A DNA stretch of 64,000 nucleotides. Origin: Rathayibacter sp. VKM Ac-2754 (lineage in GTDB: Bacteria; Actinomycetota; Actinomycetes; Actinomycetales; Microbacteriaceae). Below the pieces are notes generated by a model that saw nothing but the letters and a program-made list of their open reading frames with translations, made no database searches and had not been told where the DNA came from. Of this stretch, positions 8,500 through 17,129 are shown piece after piece. The stretch lies in NCBI RefSeq assembly GCF_009807095.1, contig NZ_WUCC01000002.1:186001-250000 (forward strand). Direction: 5' to 3'. Within the stretch, counting starts at the first letter, position 1. Each line of letters begins with the position of its first letter. Made by a program: the position numbers and the translations under genes.

Positions 8500-10794
8500 G
8501 TGTTCTCCGCGGCGTGCCGCAGACCTGCCGAAATGGTGCCCGTGACCTTCCGCCGCCGTCGTGCTCGCCCCCTGTCCTCCCTGGCGATCGGCGCGCTGGC
8601 CGTCATCGCGCTCGTCGCCGGGCCGGCGGTCCAGGCCAGCGCAGACGAGCAGTCCATCAGCGGGACGATCAGGACGCCCGCGGGCGCACCCGGTACGCAC
8701 CGCTACTCCGTCGAGGCGTGGAGTCTCGGCGAGGGCGGGCCGCGGTCGGCGGTCCTGCTAGCGTCCACCGAGGTGACGCTCGGCAGCGGCGTCACAGGTG
8801 GATACACCCTCACCGGAGACCTCGGCGGCAGCTCCCCCGTGGTCCGCGTCGTCGAGCGGCCGGCCGACGGACGCGTTCCTGCGGTCGGGGACGAGTTCTG
8901 GAAGGACGCGGGCTCGGTCGCCGGCGCCTCGACGGTCGATCTGCGGAGCGGCTCCGCGTCGGGCATCGACCTCTCCCCCTCCGTCTACGCCTTCTCGAGC
9001 AGCCGGGTCGCCGGCACCGACCGCTACGGCACGTCGGTCGCGACCACGCAGGCGTTCGAGCCCGGAGTGCCGGTCCTCTACATCGCGAGCGGCGCGAAGT
9101 GGGCCGACGCGCTCAGTGCGGGTCCCGCCGCCGCGGTCCGAGGCGGAGCGCTCCTCCTCACCGATCCGGACCGGCTCACGGACGCGGTGTCCGCCGAGAT
9201 CAGGCGGCTCGCGCCGAAGAAGGTCATCGTCGTCGGGAGCGAGCTGACCGTCTCGGGTCCCGTGTACCAGCAGATCCGCGGTCTCGTCGGCGAGATCACC
9301 CGGATCGGCGGCACCGACCGGTACGACACCTCGCGGCGGCTCGTCGCCGACGCCTTCGGGTCCGACACGACGTCGGAGGTGTTCCTCGCGACGGGCGGGA
9401 ACTTCCCCGACGCGCTGTCGATCGCGCCGGTCGCCGGCCGGACCGGTCAGCCCGTCCTGCTCGTGGACGGGGCGGAGGACGGCCTCGACGAGGAGACCCG
9501 CGAGGCGGTGGCGAGGCTCAGCCCGTCGCGAGCGATCGTGCTCGGCCGGACGCCCTCGATCTCCTCCGGTATCGAGAAGCAGCTCGTCTCGTCGGGCGTC
9601 GTTCCTGCGACGCAGCGCATCGGCGGTGCGAGCCGGTACGAGACCAGCCGCCTGATCAACGAGGCGTGGCCCTCGGCGCCGCTCCTGGACACCACGTATC
9701 TCGCGTCGGGCGAGGGCTTCGCCGACGCGCTCTCCGGAGCGACGGTCGCGGCGGCCCAGGGGGTGTCGGTCTCGCTGAGCCGCCCGGACTGCGTTCCCGC
9801 GGCGACGGTGGACTCGCTCAGACGCGCCCACATCGACTCGGTGAAGGTCCTCGGGAGCGAGCTCACGCTGTCGCGTGCGGCCGGCAGAGTCACCTCCTGC
9901 GACGACGGGGGCTCCACGCCATCGCCCACTCCTGTTCCCACCTCCTCCCCCGTGCCGACAGCGACGACCACTCCGACGGCCGCCCCCACTCCGACGGCGA
10001 CCCCGACGAGCACTCCTCGTCCGACATCCACCCCGCCGACCGCCGACGTGCCCGCCCCGATGACCGAGTGGGACTTCTCCGAGTCCGGTGCCCCGTACTA
10101 CTCGACGGCCGGCGATCTCCCGCTGAGCCAGGCGGGCAAGACCCAGGCGACGACCACCACGACGCCGTGGGGGTCCGGGGTGACCATGACCGGCACCAGC
10201 TTCCTCCGCGTCGCAGCGCAGGATGCGGGGCGCCTCACCGTCGGCGCGACCGGGAACGCGGTGACGGTCGCGACCTGGGTGTACATGACGGACAACAGCA
10301 CCGGCTTCGTCGCGGGCGCCTGGAACGAGAACGAGACGAACCACGGCCGCTCCTACGGGCTGTTCTACGACCTGGGCCTGTACGGCGGCGACGAGCGGAC
10401 CAACTTCCACGTCTCCCGCACCGGCGGACCCACCCCGGGCTATCCCTACTCGCGGGACTACTCCTCCTCGGGCGACACCTTCCTGCGCGACACGTGGCAG
10501 CTGCACGTGGGCACCTACGACGGCACTCGAGCCGTCTCGTACCTCGACGGGACCGCCGTGGCCTACCCGCGCTTCGTCGACAACCAGGGGAACACCTACG
10601 CGAAGAACCCCTACCTGTTCCCCGACGGCCTGAATCCCACCGCCGGGGACTTCACCGTGGGAGCGGTGGAGCTCTCGTCGGGCCCCGGCAACTACGCGAA
10701 GGGCGCTTTCGCGAAGATCCGGGTGTGGGACAGCGCGCTGACCGCCGAGCAGGTCCGCGCGCTGTACACGGCGGAGAGCTCAGCGCTCCGCTGA
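8500..10794 (+). CDS. Secreted cell-wall-binding repeat (CWB2) protein with C-terminal LamG-like domain
   Basis: 764 aa from GTG 8500; a TACAGT -10 box at 8485-8490 would give a nearly leaderless mRNA. A twin-arginine-free signal peptide (RRRRARPLSSLAIG then hydrophobic, cleavage near VQASADE) is followed by a small beta domain (SISGTIRTPAGAPGTHRYS). Three CWB2 (PF04122-type) repeats start at about residues 168, 266 and 370 with VAGTDRYGTS, IGGTDRYDTS and IGGASRYETS. A Pro/Thr/Ser-rich linker (residues 470-520) leads to a concanavalin-like/LamG domain ending at the C-terminus. CWB2 repeats attach proteins non-covalently to cell-wall polymers; the lectin-like domain suggests glycan or host-surface binding. 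No catalytic domain is visible. Confidence 0.9.
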   Translation: MFSAACRRPAEMVPVTFRRRRARPLSSLAIGALAVIALVAGPAVQASADEQSISGTIRTPAGAPGTHRYSVEAWSLGEGGPRSAVLLASTEVTLGSGVTGGYTLTGDLGGSSPVVRVVERPADGRVPAVGDEFWKDAGSVAGASTVDLRSGSASGIDLSPSVYAFSSSRVAGTDRYGTSVATTQAFEPGVPVLYIASGAKWADALSAGPAAAVRGGALLLTDPDRLTDAVSAEIRRLAPKKVIVVGSELTVSGPVYQQIRGLVGEITRIGGTDRYDTSRRLVADAFGSDTTSEVFLATGGNFPDALSIAPVAGRTGQPVLLVDGAEDGLDEETREAVARLSPSRAIVLGRTPSISSGIEKQLVSSGVVPATQRIGGASRYETSRLINEAWPSAPLLDTTYLASGEGFADALSGATVAAAQGVSVSLSRPDCVPAATVDSLRRAHIDSVKVLGSELTLSRAAGRVTSCDDGGSTPSPTPVPTSSPVPTATTTPTAAPTPTATPTSTPRPTSTPPTADVPAPMTEWDFSESGAPYYSTAGDLPLSQAGKTQATTTTTPWGSGVTMTGTSFLRVAAQDAGRLTVGATGNAVTVATWVYMTDNSTGFVAGAWNENETNHGRSYGLFYDLGLYGGDERTNFHVSRTGGPTPGYPYSRDYSSSGDTFLRDTWQLHVGTYDGTRAVSYLDGTAVAYPRFVDNQGNTYAKNPYLFPDGLNPTAGDFTVGAVELSSGPGNYAKGAFAKIRVWDSALTAEQVRALYTAESSALR

Positions 10795-11271
10795 CGAGGC
10801 CGGGTGCGGGTCGACCGCCGGTACCGGCCGCAGCCGCTTCGCGAAGAACCGGGCGTCGGGCTCGTCGCTCCAGTAGCCGAAGCCCGGGATCGAGGCATAG
10901 CCGGAGCTGCTGTAGAGCGCCATCGCCTCGGGCTGCTCGGTGCCGGTGACCAGGCGCAGCACCTCCACTCCGTCGCGCCGCGCCAGGTTCTCGACGCCGG
11001 CGAGGAGGAGGCGGCTGAGACCGCGTCCTCGCGCCGACTCGGCGACGAACATCCGCTTGATCTCCGCGACCCGGCCGTGGATCGACAGGGCGACGCAGCC
11101 GGCCGGCTCGTCGCCGACGCTGAGCAGGAGGGCCGGCGCGTCCGAGGGCGGACGCTCCCCGGTGTCCTCTCCCCCGTAGCGCCGCAGGAGCTCCGCCTCC
11201 TGGAGGGCGAACAGCGTCGTGGCTCGGGCGTCTTGGGCGGTGGTCTCGATCAGGCGGGGCTCGTCGTGCAC
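10780..11271 (-). CDS. GNAT family N-acetyltransferase
   Basis: 163 aa from GTG 11271. The start is supported by a TAGCAT -10 box ending 7 nt before the GTG (positions 11284-11279 on the minus strand), which would give a leaderless mRNA. The acetyl-CoA motif is ESARGRGLSRLLL (R-x-x-G-x-G type), followed by VEVLRLVTGTEQPEAMALYSSSGY and the terminal region SIPGFGYW. It overlaps the end of the convergent CWB2 gene by 15 bp. The substrate cannot be read from sequence. Confidence 0.88.
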   Translation of the reverse strand: MHDEPRLIETTAQDARATTLFALQEAELLRRYGGEDTGERPPSDAPALLLSVGDEPAGCVALSIHGRVAEIKRMFVAESARGRGLSRLLLAGVENLARRDGVEVLRLVTGTEQPEAMALYSSSGYASIPGFGYWSDEPDARFFAKRLRPVPAVDPHPASSAER

Positions 11272-11417
11272 AGCAGCGATGCTACGGCCGCGGAGTCCCG
11301 CCGAGTGCTCGAACTGCTCCGCGGAGGAGTCCGCCCTCGGCCCGGACCCCACCGGTGCTCTCCCGACACGAGGTCGCCGCGGCTCGTGCCACCGGAGATG
11401 TCACCGATACTTGTCCC

Positions 11418-12632
11418 ATGGTCGTCGGGCGCATCGGTGTCGTCGACACGCATTTCCAGCCGATCCTCGATCTCGCGTCGGGCCGGGTCGTGGCGCACGA
11501 GGCGCTCTCGCGGTTCGCGGACGCGTCCGGCCCGGTCTCCCCCGACTCCGCTTTCGAGGACGCCTACCGCCGAGGGGCCGTCGAGATCGTGGACGACCAG
11601 TGCATCAGTCGCGCGGTCGTGGCCGCGGACGGGCTCGGCGGCCGGGACGCGCACGAGCTGTTCGTGAATGTGGAGCCGCCGACGCTCTGGCGCGGGCAGC
11701 TGCCGGCCGGCCTCACGAGCGGCCTGCCGCTCACGATCGAGATCACGGAGCGGGCGCTCGCGCAGGACACGGGCCGGCTGCTCTCCGCCATCGAGCGGCT
11801 GCGCGAGCACGGCCACGCCATCGCCGTCGACGACCTCGGCGCGGAGCCCGCGACTCTCGCGCTCCTGCCGCTGATCGCTCCCGACGTGATCAAGCTCGAC
11901 ATGGGCCTCATCCGGCAGCGGCCCGATGTGCACGCGGCCCGCATCATGACAGCGGTCGCCGACTACGCGGGCCGCAACGAGACCGTCGTGCTCGCCGAGG
12001 GCATCGAGAACGAGCGGCACGAACTGACCGCGCGCGCCCTCGGCGCCACCCTCGGGCAGGGCTGGCACTACGGCCGTCCCGGGTCGGCGGAGGCGGCCCC
12101 GCGGGTGGTCACCAGCTCCGCCGAACGATCCGAGTGGCGGGCCCGGATCGCGCGCTCGGCGTCGGCGGCCTCCGCTCGCGCGGCGACGCCGTTCGAGATC
12201 ATCAGCGCAGCCGTCCCCGCGCGGCGTGCGGACCGGGCGCTCCTGCTGCAGGTGAGCACCTTCCTCGAGGAGCGCGCGCACTCGGGCGGCGACAGCGCCG
12301 TGCTCCTCGCGACCTTCCAGCACGACTCCAACGTGACACCGGCGACACGGCGCCGCTACGAGCGGCTCGCCGACAGCGGCTGCCTGCTGACCGTGTACAC
12401 GGTCGGCGGCGCCTCGGGTCTCCCCGTCGGGGCGCTCAACCGACTGGTCGACCGCGACGACCGGCTCGCGGCCGAGTGGGACGTGATCGTGCTCACCGCC
12501 GACCACGCGGCGGCCCTCACGGCACGCGAGATCGACGCCGCCAGGCACGCCGAGGGCGAGTACGACTTCGTCCTCACCACGGATCGCGAGCTGGTCACGC
12601 ACGCGGCGCGGGCCCTCCTCGCCCATCGCTGA
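11418..12632 (+). CDS. EAL domain protein with C-terminal DICT sensory domain
   Basis: 404 aa from ATG 11418; GATACT ends 6 nt before it, so the mRNA may be leaderless. The EAL domain keeps the usual metal and substrate ligands: HEALSRF, FVNVEPPTLW, IEITERAL, AVDDLGAEPATL, VIKLDMGLI, LAEGIENE and GQGWHYGRPG. Loop 6 is altered (DLGAEP in place of DFGTGYS). The C-terminal 150 residues (ALLLQVSTFLEERAH to EYDFVLTTDRELV) match the DICT domain found with cyclic-di-GMP and two-component proteins. It could hydrolyse cyclic-di-GMP or act as a degenerate receptor. Confidence 0.88.
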   Translation: MVVGRIGVVDTHFQPILDLASGRVVAHEALSRFADASGPVSPDSAFEDAYRRGAVEIVDDQCISRAVVAADGLGGRDAHELFVNVEPPTLWRGQLPAGLTSGLPLTIEITERALAQDTGRLLSAIERLREHGHAIAVDDLGAEPATLALLPLIAPDVIKLDMGLIRQRPDVHAARIMTAVADYAGRNETVVLAEGIENERHELTARALGATLGQGWHYGRPGSAEAAPRVVTSSAERSEWRARIARSASAASARAATPFEIISAAVPARRADRALLLQVSTFLEERAHSGGDSAVLLATFQHDSNVTPATRRRYERLADSGCLLTVYTVGGASGLPVGALNRLVDRDDRLAAEWDVIVLTADHAAALTAREIDAARHAEGEYDFVLTTDRELVTHAARALLAHR

Positions 12633-12777
12633 CAGGAGTCGTCGCTCTCGGCGCGACCATGCGGGTATCGGCTCGCAGGTGACCTCGGCCACGCGCAGAT
12701 GTTGATCGGCGCCTCGAAAGGCGCGACGCTGGGTGCGGGCCGGAGTTCGCAGCCCACTCGATGCAGTGGAGGATCGC

Positions 12778-13401
12778 ATGGGCAGGATCGTCGTCAGCAG
12801 CATGGTGAGCGTCGACGGATTCACCGAGGGGGCCGGCGGCGACGTGTCGCAGATGCCGATGGACCTCGCCTTCGCCGAGCACAACGCCGACCGGGTCCGC
12901 TCTGCCAGCCGTCTGCTCTTCGGAGCGGTGAGCTACGTCGGGATGATGCAGTACTGGCCGCACCAGGTCGACAACGCCGACGCCATCCCGGAGGACCGCT
13001 ACATCGCCTCCCGGTACGCGACCGACCTGGGCATCACCGTGGTCTCGGACACTCTCACCCGCGCCGATGTCGCGGTCTGGGGCGATCGCACCGAGATCGT
13101 CTCCCGTGCAGACGCGCACGATCACCTCAGGCGGCTGCGCGACTCCGAGGCCGGCGACATCCTCGTCTTCGGCAGCCGCACCCTCTGGACGGACCTGCTG
13201 GCCCACGGCCTGGTGGACGAGCTGCACCTCCTCGTCGGGCCGAAGGTCGTCGCCGGCGACGCCCGCGCCTTCACCGGGCTCCCGCAGATCGACCTCACCC
13301 TGCTCGGAGTGCGCACCCGGAAGGGCTCGAGCACGGTCGCCCTGTCGTACCGCCCGGAGAACGCCCCCGCAGCGGCCCCGCGCGACGTCGACTACAACTG
13401 A
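12778..13401 (+). CDS. Dihydrofolate reductase/RibD-like family protein (copy 1)
   Basis: 207 aa from ATG 12778 (GGAGGA upstream at 12767-12772). It begins with the RibD_C/DHFR fold start IVVSSMVSVDGF and has RLLFGAVSYVGMMQYWP, ILVFGSRTLWTDLLAHGLVDELHLLVGPKVV, the typical G-S-x-x-L-x-x-x-L and DEL segments. The family reduces pterins or pyrimidines with NADPH, but most small members have no known substrate. It is followed by a SnoaL-like gene 41 bp downstream, possibly co-transcribed. Confidence 0.88.
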   Translation: MGRIVVSSMVSVDGFTEGAGGDVSQMPMDLAFAEHNADRVRSASRLLFGAVSYVGMMQYWPHQVDNADAIPEDRYIASRYATDLGITVVSDTLTRADVAVWGDRTEIVSRADAHDHLRRLRDSEAGDILVFGSRTLWTDLLAHGLVDELHLLVGPKVVAGDARAFTGLPQIDLTLLGVRTRKGSSTVALSYRPENAPAAAPRDVDYN

Positions 13402-13442
13402 GGGCTCTGGTCAGAGGTCGCCCTCGGTGCGATCCTGAACCG

Positions 13443-13877
13443 GTGACCGATGACACCGCAGCACTCGAACTCCGCACCCTGATCGACGAGCGCGTTCAGG
13501 CCATCGCACGGCACGACGCCCTGTACCTCGCGGACGCGCAGGCCGACGATGTCCTGGCCTACAACGTCCTGCCGCCCCTGCGCCTCCGCGGCTCGGATCA
13601 GGTGGCGGAGCAGACGCGCGCGTGGTTCGACGGCTACGCGAGCGGTCCCGGCTACGAGGTGCACGACCTGCAGATCGACGTCGGCGGCGACGTCGGCTCG
13701 ACGGCGTTCCTCTATCACGTGACCGGGACGTTGCACTCCGGCGACGAGGTGTCCATGTGGGTCCGCGCCACGCTGGTCTGGAAGCGCATCGACGGCAGCT
13801 GGAGGATCATCCACGACCACGAGTCGATCCCCTGGGATCCCGCCACCGGTCGAGGGCTCACGAACCTCGAACCCTGA
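13443..13877 (+). CDS. SnoaL-like (NTF2 fold) nuclear transport factor 2 family protein
   Basis: 144 aa from GTG 13443. The opening LRTLIDERVQAIARHDALYLADAQADDVLAYNVLPPLRLRG, the middle VGSTAFLYHVTGTLHSGDEVSMWVRATLVWKRIDGSWRIIHDHESIP and the length are typical of ketosteroid isomerase-like SnoaL/DUF4440 proteins. These are small cone-shaped domains with diverse or unknown enzymatic roles. It sits downstream of the DHFR-like gene in the same direction, so the two may function together. The start is a guess; no clear ribosome binding site is visible. Confidence 0.85.
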   Translation: MTDDTAALELRTLIDERVQAIARHDALYLADAQADDVLAYNVLPPLRLRGSDQVAEQTRAWFDGYASGPGYEVHDLQIDVGGDVGSTAFLYHVTGTLHSGDEVSMWVRATLVWKRIDGSWRIIHDHESIPWDPATGRGLTNLEP

Positions 13878-13932
13878 CGGCGGCCCACTCCCCGCAGCAC
13901 AGGTCGGTCGACCCTCCGGAGCCGCCGCGCCC

Positions 13933-14517
13933 TCAGCGCGGTACCGAGTACTGGGCGATGATGACGCCGGTCGTGGTGGTGACGCTCCGCTCCAGCACGA
14001 GATCCCTCCGCTCGGCCTCGCCGAACAGCCGCTGCCCGGTGCCCAGCAGGATCGGGTGGATCTGCAGGACGTACTCGTCGACGAGCCCTGCGCGATGGAG
14101 GTCCCGGATGAGGGCGCCGCTGCCCAGGACGGTGAGGACTCCGTCGAAGGACTCGCGGAGCGAGCCGACGGTGCCGACCGCGTCGCCCGCCAGGAGGATC
14201 GACTCGGGGTACGCCAGTGCCGTCGTCGCGGAGCGGGACACGACGTACTTCGGCACGTGGGTGAGGAAGTCCGTGAACGGGTTCGGAGCCGGGTTCGTCG
14301 TCCAGTAGCCGAGCAGATCCTCGTAGGTGCGGCGACCGAAGAGCATCGCTCCGTCGCCGGTCATCCCCTCGGACATGAACGCCGCCGACACCTCGTCCTG
14401 GTAGCCGTCTCCCCATCCGCCGTGCGGGAACCCACCCCGGGTGTCCTCGTCCGGGCGTCCGAGGCCCTGCATGACCCCGTCGAGGCTCATGCTCTCCGTC
14501 GCGCTGATCCGTCCCAC
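13933..14517 (-). CDS. Dihydrofolate reductase/RibD-like family protein (copy 2)
   Basis: 194 aa. It has the fold opening ISATESMSLDGVMQG, AMLFGRRTYEDLLGYW, KYVVSRS, the cofactor segment LTVLGSGALIRDLHRAGLVDEYVLQIHPILLGTGQRLF, and a closing strand GVIIAQYSV. Its closest relatives by appearance are the YyaP/YwjB-type DHFR-like proteins. It is convergent with the SnoaL gene. No partner enzyme is nearby and the substrate is unknown. Confidence 0.9.
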   Translation of the reverse strand: MGRISATESMSLDGVMQGLGRPDEDTRGGFPHGGWGDGYQDEVSAAFMSEGMTGDGAMLFGRRTYEDLLGYWTTNPAPNPFTDFLTHVPKYVVSRSATTALAYPESILLAGDAVGTVGSLRESFDGVLTVLGSGALIRDLHRAGLVDEYVLQIHPILLGTGQRLFGEAERRDLVLERSVTTTTGVIIAQYSVPR

Positions 14518-14727
14518 CGTGCCACTCCCCCTCGTCGCACCACCGCGTGCGATACGCGCAGACTAGACCGAGGAGCCGCATCCGGCGATGCTGCGTCATC
14601 GTCTCCGCCCTGACGTCCCTCGGCGAGAGCTCGAGGAGGCGTTCACAGGGGGCGACCCGAGCAGGCGACGGTGTCCCGATCCACTGTCGGGTGACCCTCC
14701 CCATCCTGAGACGAAGGAGTGCACAGC

Positions 14728-15318
14728 ATGGCGGCGACCTACACGTGGGACGTCTTCTCCACCCTCGACGGCTACGGGTCCTACGACCCCGGGCCGGAGG
14801 GCGTCGACTGGGGAGGCTACTGGTCGAAGCAGGGTCCCGAGCTCCTCGAGCGGCGAGCAGAACTATTCGCCGAGCCGCAGCGCATGGTCTACGGAGCGAC
14901 GACCTTCCGCGAGATGGCAGGGATCTTCGCGGCCGGGGTCGACCCGAACGCGCTCGACGAGTGGAACGTGCGGCTCCTGTCGATGCCGGCCACCGTCGTG
15001 TCCTCGACCCTGCGGGACACGCTCGGCTGGCCCGACGCGACGATCGAGAGCGGGGACGCGGTGGACATCGTCGGCCGACTCAAGGAGACGTCCGGTGTCC
15101 CGCTCCGATCCCAGGCGAGTCTGACCTTGAATCGCGCGCTTCTGGCGGCCGGGCTCGTCGACCGGATCGAGGTGACGGTGTTCCCGGTCATCACGGGACG
15201 CACGGGCGTCAGCCCGATCTTCGCCGGGCTGGGCGACTACGACCTCGACCTGCTCGACAGCCGAACGCTCGATGGACGCACCCTCGCGCTGACCTACCGC
15301 CCGACGAGACGGAGCTGA
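14728..15318 (+). CDS. Dihydrofolate reductase/RibD-like family protein (copy 3)
   Basis: 196 aa from ATG 14728, preferred over GTG 14719 because GAAGGAG ends 8 nt before it. The opening WDVFSTLDGYGSYDPGPEG, RMVYGATTFREMAGIF, VSSTLRDTLGWP, LTLNRALLAAGLVDRIEVTVFPVITGRTG and the last strand LALTYRP follow the family layout. The usual G-S-x-x-L cofactor loop reads SQASLTLNRALL, so nucleotide binding may be altered. It is the third such gene within 2.6 kb. Confidence 0.88.
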   Translation: MAATYTWDVFSTLDGYGSYDPGPEGVDWGGYWSKQGPELLERRAELFAEPQRMVYGATTFREMAGIFAAGVDPNALDEWNVRLLSMPATVVSSTLRDTLGWPDATIESGDAVDIVGRLKETSGVPLRSQASLTLNRALLAAGLVDRIEVTVFPVITGRTGVSPIFAGLGDYDLDLLDSRTLDGRTLALTYRPTRRS

Positions 15319-15438
15319 CCCGCGCCTCCGGTCGAATCGGGATCGGCTGGTCCAGCGCGCAACCGTCCTCCTGGCGTCGCGGCCGCGCTCCTCTTCCGCG
15401 GAGACTTGCGACGTCTCCGCCTCTCGAAAGGGATCACC

Positions 15439-16344
15439 ATGCTGGCCGGCCTCAGCGCCTTCCCCCTCACGCCCCTCCGCGACGACGCGGTCGACGAACC
15501 CGCGTTCGCCGGTCTGATCGAGCGCCTGGCGGGAGCGGGCGTGGACTCGATCACCGCCCTGGGCTCGACCGGGTCCTACCTCTACCTCGACCGCGACGAG
15601 CGGCGCCGGGTGGCCGAGTCGGCGGTCGCGCACGCCGGAGCGGTCCCGGTCGTCGTCGGGATCGGGGCACTCCGCACGTCGCAGGTCCTCGCTCTCGCGG
15701 AGGATGCGCAGGACGCGGGCGCGAGCGCGCTGCTCCTGGCTCCGGTCACCTACCAGCCGTTGACCGACGACGACGTGCTCGGGCTGTTCGAGGACGTCGC
15801 GGCGAACGTCTCCGTGCCGCTGGTGGTCTACGACAATCCCGGAACCACGCATGTCACCTTCACCGATGACCTCTACTCGGCGATCGCGCGTCTGCCGCGG
15901 GTCGCCTCGATCAAGGTCCCCGGAGTCCCCGCCGACCCGACCGCGGCCGCCCAGCGCGTGCGCACGATCCGGAGGCGCCTGCCCGAGGACGTCACGATCG
16001 GGGTGTCCGGGGACGCGTTCGCCGCCCTCGGGCTGAACGGCGGCTGCGACGCCTGGTACTCGGTGATCGGCGGGACCCTCCCCCGGACCGCACTGGCGAT
16101 CACCCGCGCCGCGCAGGCCGGAGACCACGCGACCGCGACCGCGGAGTCCGTCCGGCTGCAGCCGCTGTGGGATCTCTTCGCGCGGCACGGCGGCAGCTAC
16201 CGGGTCATCGCCGCTGTCGCGGAGATCCTCGGCCTCGTACCCGAGAACTGCCTCCCGCGCCCGGTGCGCGGCCTCGATGCGCACGCCCGGGCGGAGGTCG
16301 CGGAGGTCGTGGCCGCGCTCGAGCTCGACGCGCGGGACGGGTGA
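15439..16344 (+). CDS. Dihydrodipicolinate synthase/N-acetylneuraminate lyase family aldolase
   Basis: 301 aa from ATG 15439 (AAAGGGATC upstream). The class I aldolase TIM barrel shows LSAFPLTPLRDDAVD, the substrate loop LGSTGSYLYLDRDE, the catalytic tyrosine in PLVVYDNPGTT and the Schiff-base lysine in VASIKVPG. This is the DapA/NanA superfamily, but the GSTGE-type loop (here GSTGS) and the isolated context argue against it being the housekeeping DapA. The substrate is likely a 2-keto acid aldol product. Confidence 0.88.
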   Translation: MLAGLSAFPLTPLRDDAVDEPAFAGLIERLAGAGVDSITALGSTGSYLYLDRDERRRVAESAVAHAGAVPVVVGIGALRTSQVLALAEDAQDAGASALLLAPVTYQPLTDDDVLGLFEDVAANVSVPLVVYDNPGTTHVTFTDDLYSAIARLPRVASIKVPGVPADPTAAAQRVRTIRRRLPEDVTIGVSGDAFAALGLNGGCDAWYSVIGGTLPRTALAITRAAQAGDHATATAESVRLQPLWDLFARHGGSYRVIAAVAEILGLVPENCLPRPVRGLDAHARAEVAEVVAALELDARDG

Positions 16345-16445
16345 GTCGGCCCGTTCAGCTGTTCCAGACTCGAAGGTGGCCTGCCGCGAACGGAGGTGAG
16401 GCGGACTCATGAGGTTCGTTAACCTTCGTGCCCCATCCTGTCGAC

Positions 16446-16652
16446 ATGACCACTGATCTCGATGTCGACCAGGTCGTCCGCGATGCGACCGCCGCGGTGC
16501 GCAAGAAGTACCCCGATCGTGCCGAAGGCGTTGTCGAGGCGATCGTGCGGGACGAGCTGACCAAGCTCCTCGATCGCCCCGTGCAGGACTACCTCTCCGT
16601 CCTCACCGAGCGGGCGGCGAAGCAGCGCCTCAAGCGCGACGCCACGACCTAG
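16446..16652 (+). CDS. Small three-helix bundle dimerization-domain protein
   Basis: 68 aa from ATG 16446. The sequence (VVRDATAAVRKKYPD, VVEAIVRDELTKLLD, YLSVLTERAAKQRL) predicts three short helices and resembles the small three-helix bundle domain of actinobacterial regulators. Function is unknown. A palindrome AGGTT-CGTT-AACCT (16412-16425) lies about 20 bp upstream and could be an operator. GTG 16428 is an alternative start. The lipoprotein gene starts 2 nt after its stop, so they are probably co-translated. Confidence 0.65.
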   Translation: MTTDLDVDQVVRDATAAVRKKYPDRAEGVVEAIVRDELTKLLDRPVQDYLSVLTERAAKQRLKRDATT

Positions 16653-16654
16653 GC

Positions 16655-17089
16655 GTGTCTTCCGCCCGTCTCCGTGCCGCGGGGCCGGCAGTCGCTCTCG
16701 GCGGCGCAGTCGCCCTGGCTCTCTCGGGCTGCGGCGTGCACTGCCACGAGATCGGCTACACGAACGAGCTCCGCGTCACGGTGCGCGGCGACGATGTCGA
16801 GATCATCGCGGACATCGGACTCTGCGCGGAGGACATCTGCGCCTACCCGTCGCAGGCGGCCGCGCCCCCGACCGGGCGTTCCTACTGGGTGACCCACTCC
16901 GTGTCGAATCTGTGGATCTACGACTTCGGTGACCATCACCCCGACGCGGTGCACCTCACCCTCCTCGACTCCGCTGGTCGCACCCTGGAGGAGCAGGATC
17001 ACGAGATCGATTGGGTGCTCACGGACGAGCCCAACGGTGCCGGCTGCGGTTGGCGAGCGGACCCGTACGACCTGACCGTCGCGCTCTGA
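16655..17089 (+). CDS. Predicted lipoprotein of unknown function
   Basis: 144 aa from GTG 16655. The N-terminus has a short basic region, a hydrophobic stretch and a lipobox (LALSGC, cysteine near residue 26), so it should be lipid-modified and anchored outside the membrane. The mature part is acidic and has extra cysteines (GVHC, GLCAEDICAY, GAGCGW) that may form disulfides. I recognise no domain. The 2-nt spacing from the preceding three-helix gene suggests one transcript. Confidence 0.75.
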   Translation: MSSARLRAAGPAVALGGAVALALSGCGVHCHEIGYTNELRVTVRGDDVEIIADIGLCAEDICAYPSQAAAPPTGRSYWVTHSVSNLWIYDFGDHHPDAVHLTLLDSAGRTLEEQDHEIDWVLTDEPNGAGCGWRADPYDLTVAL

Positions 17090-17129
17090 CGCAAGGGGCC
17101 GAGCGAGCCGCCGATGAGTCGACGGCGCC

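Noticed and set aside
15439-16344. Housekeeping dapA
   Set aside because: It has the DapA/NanA aldolase fold, but no lysine genes are near and the substrate loop differs; I keep only the family name.
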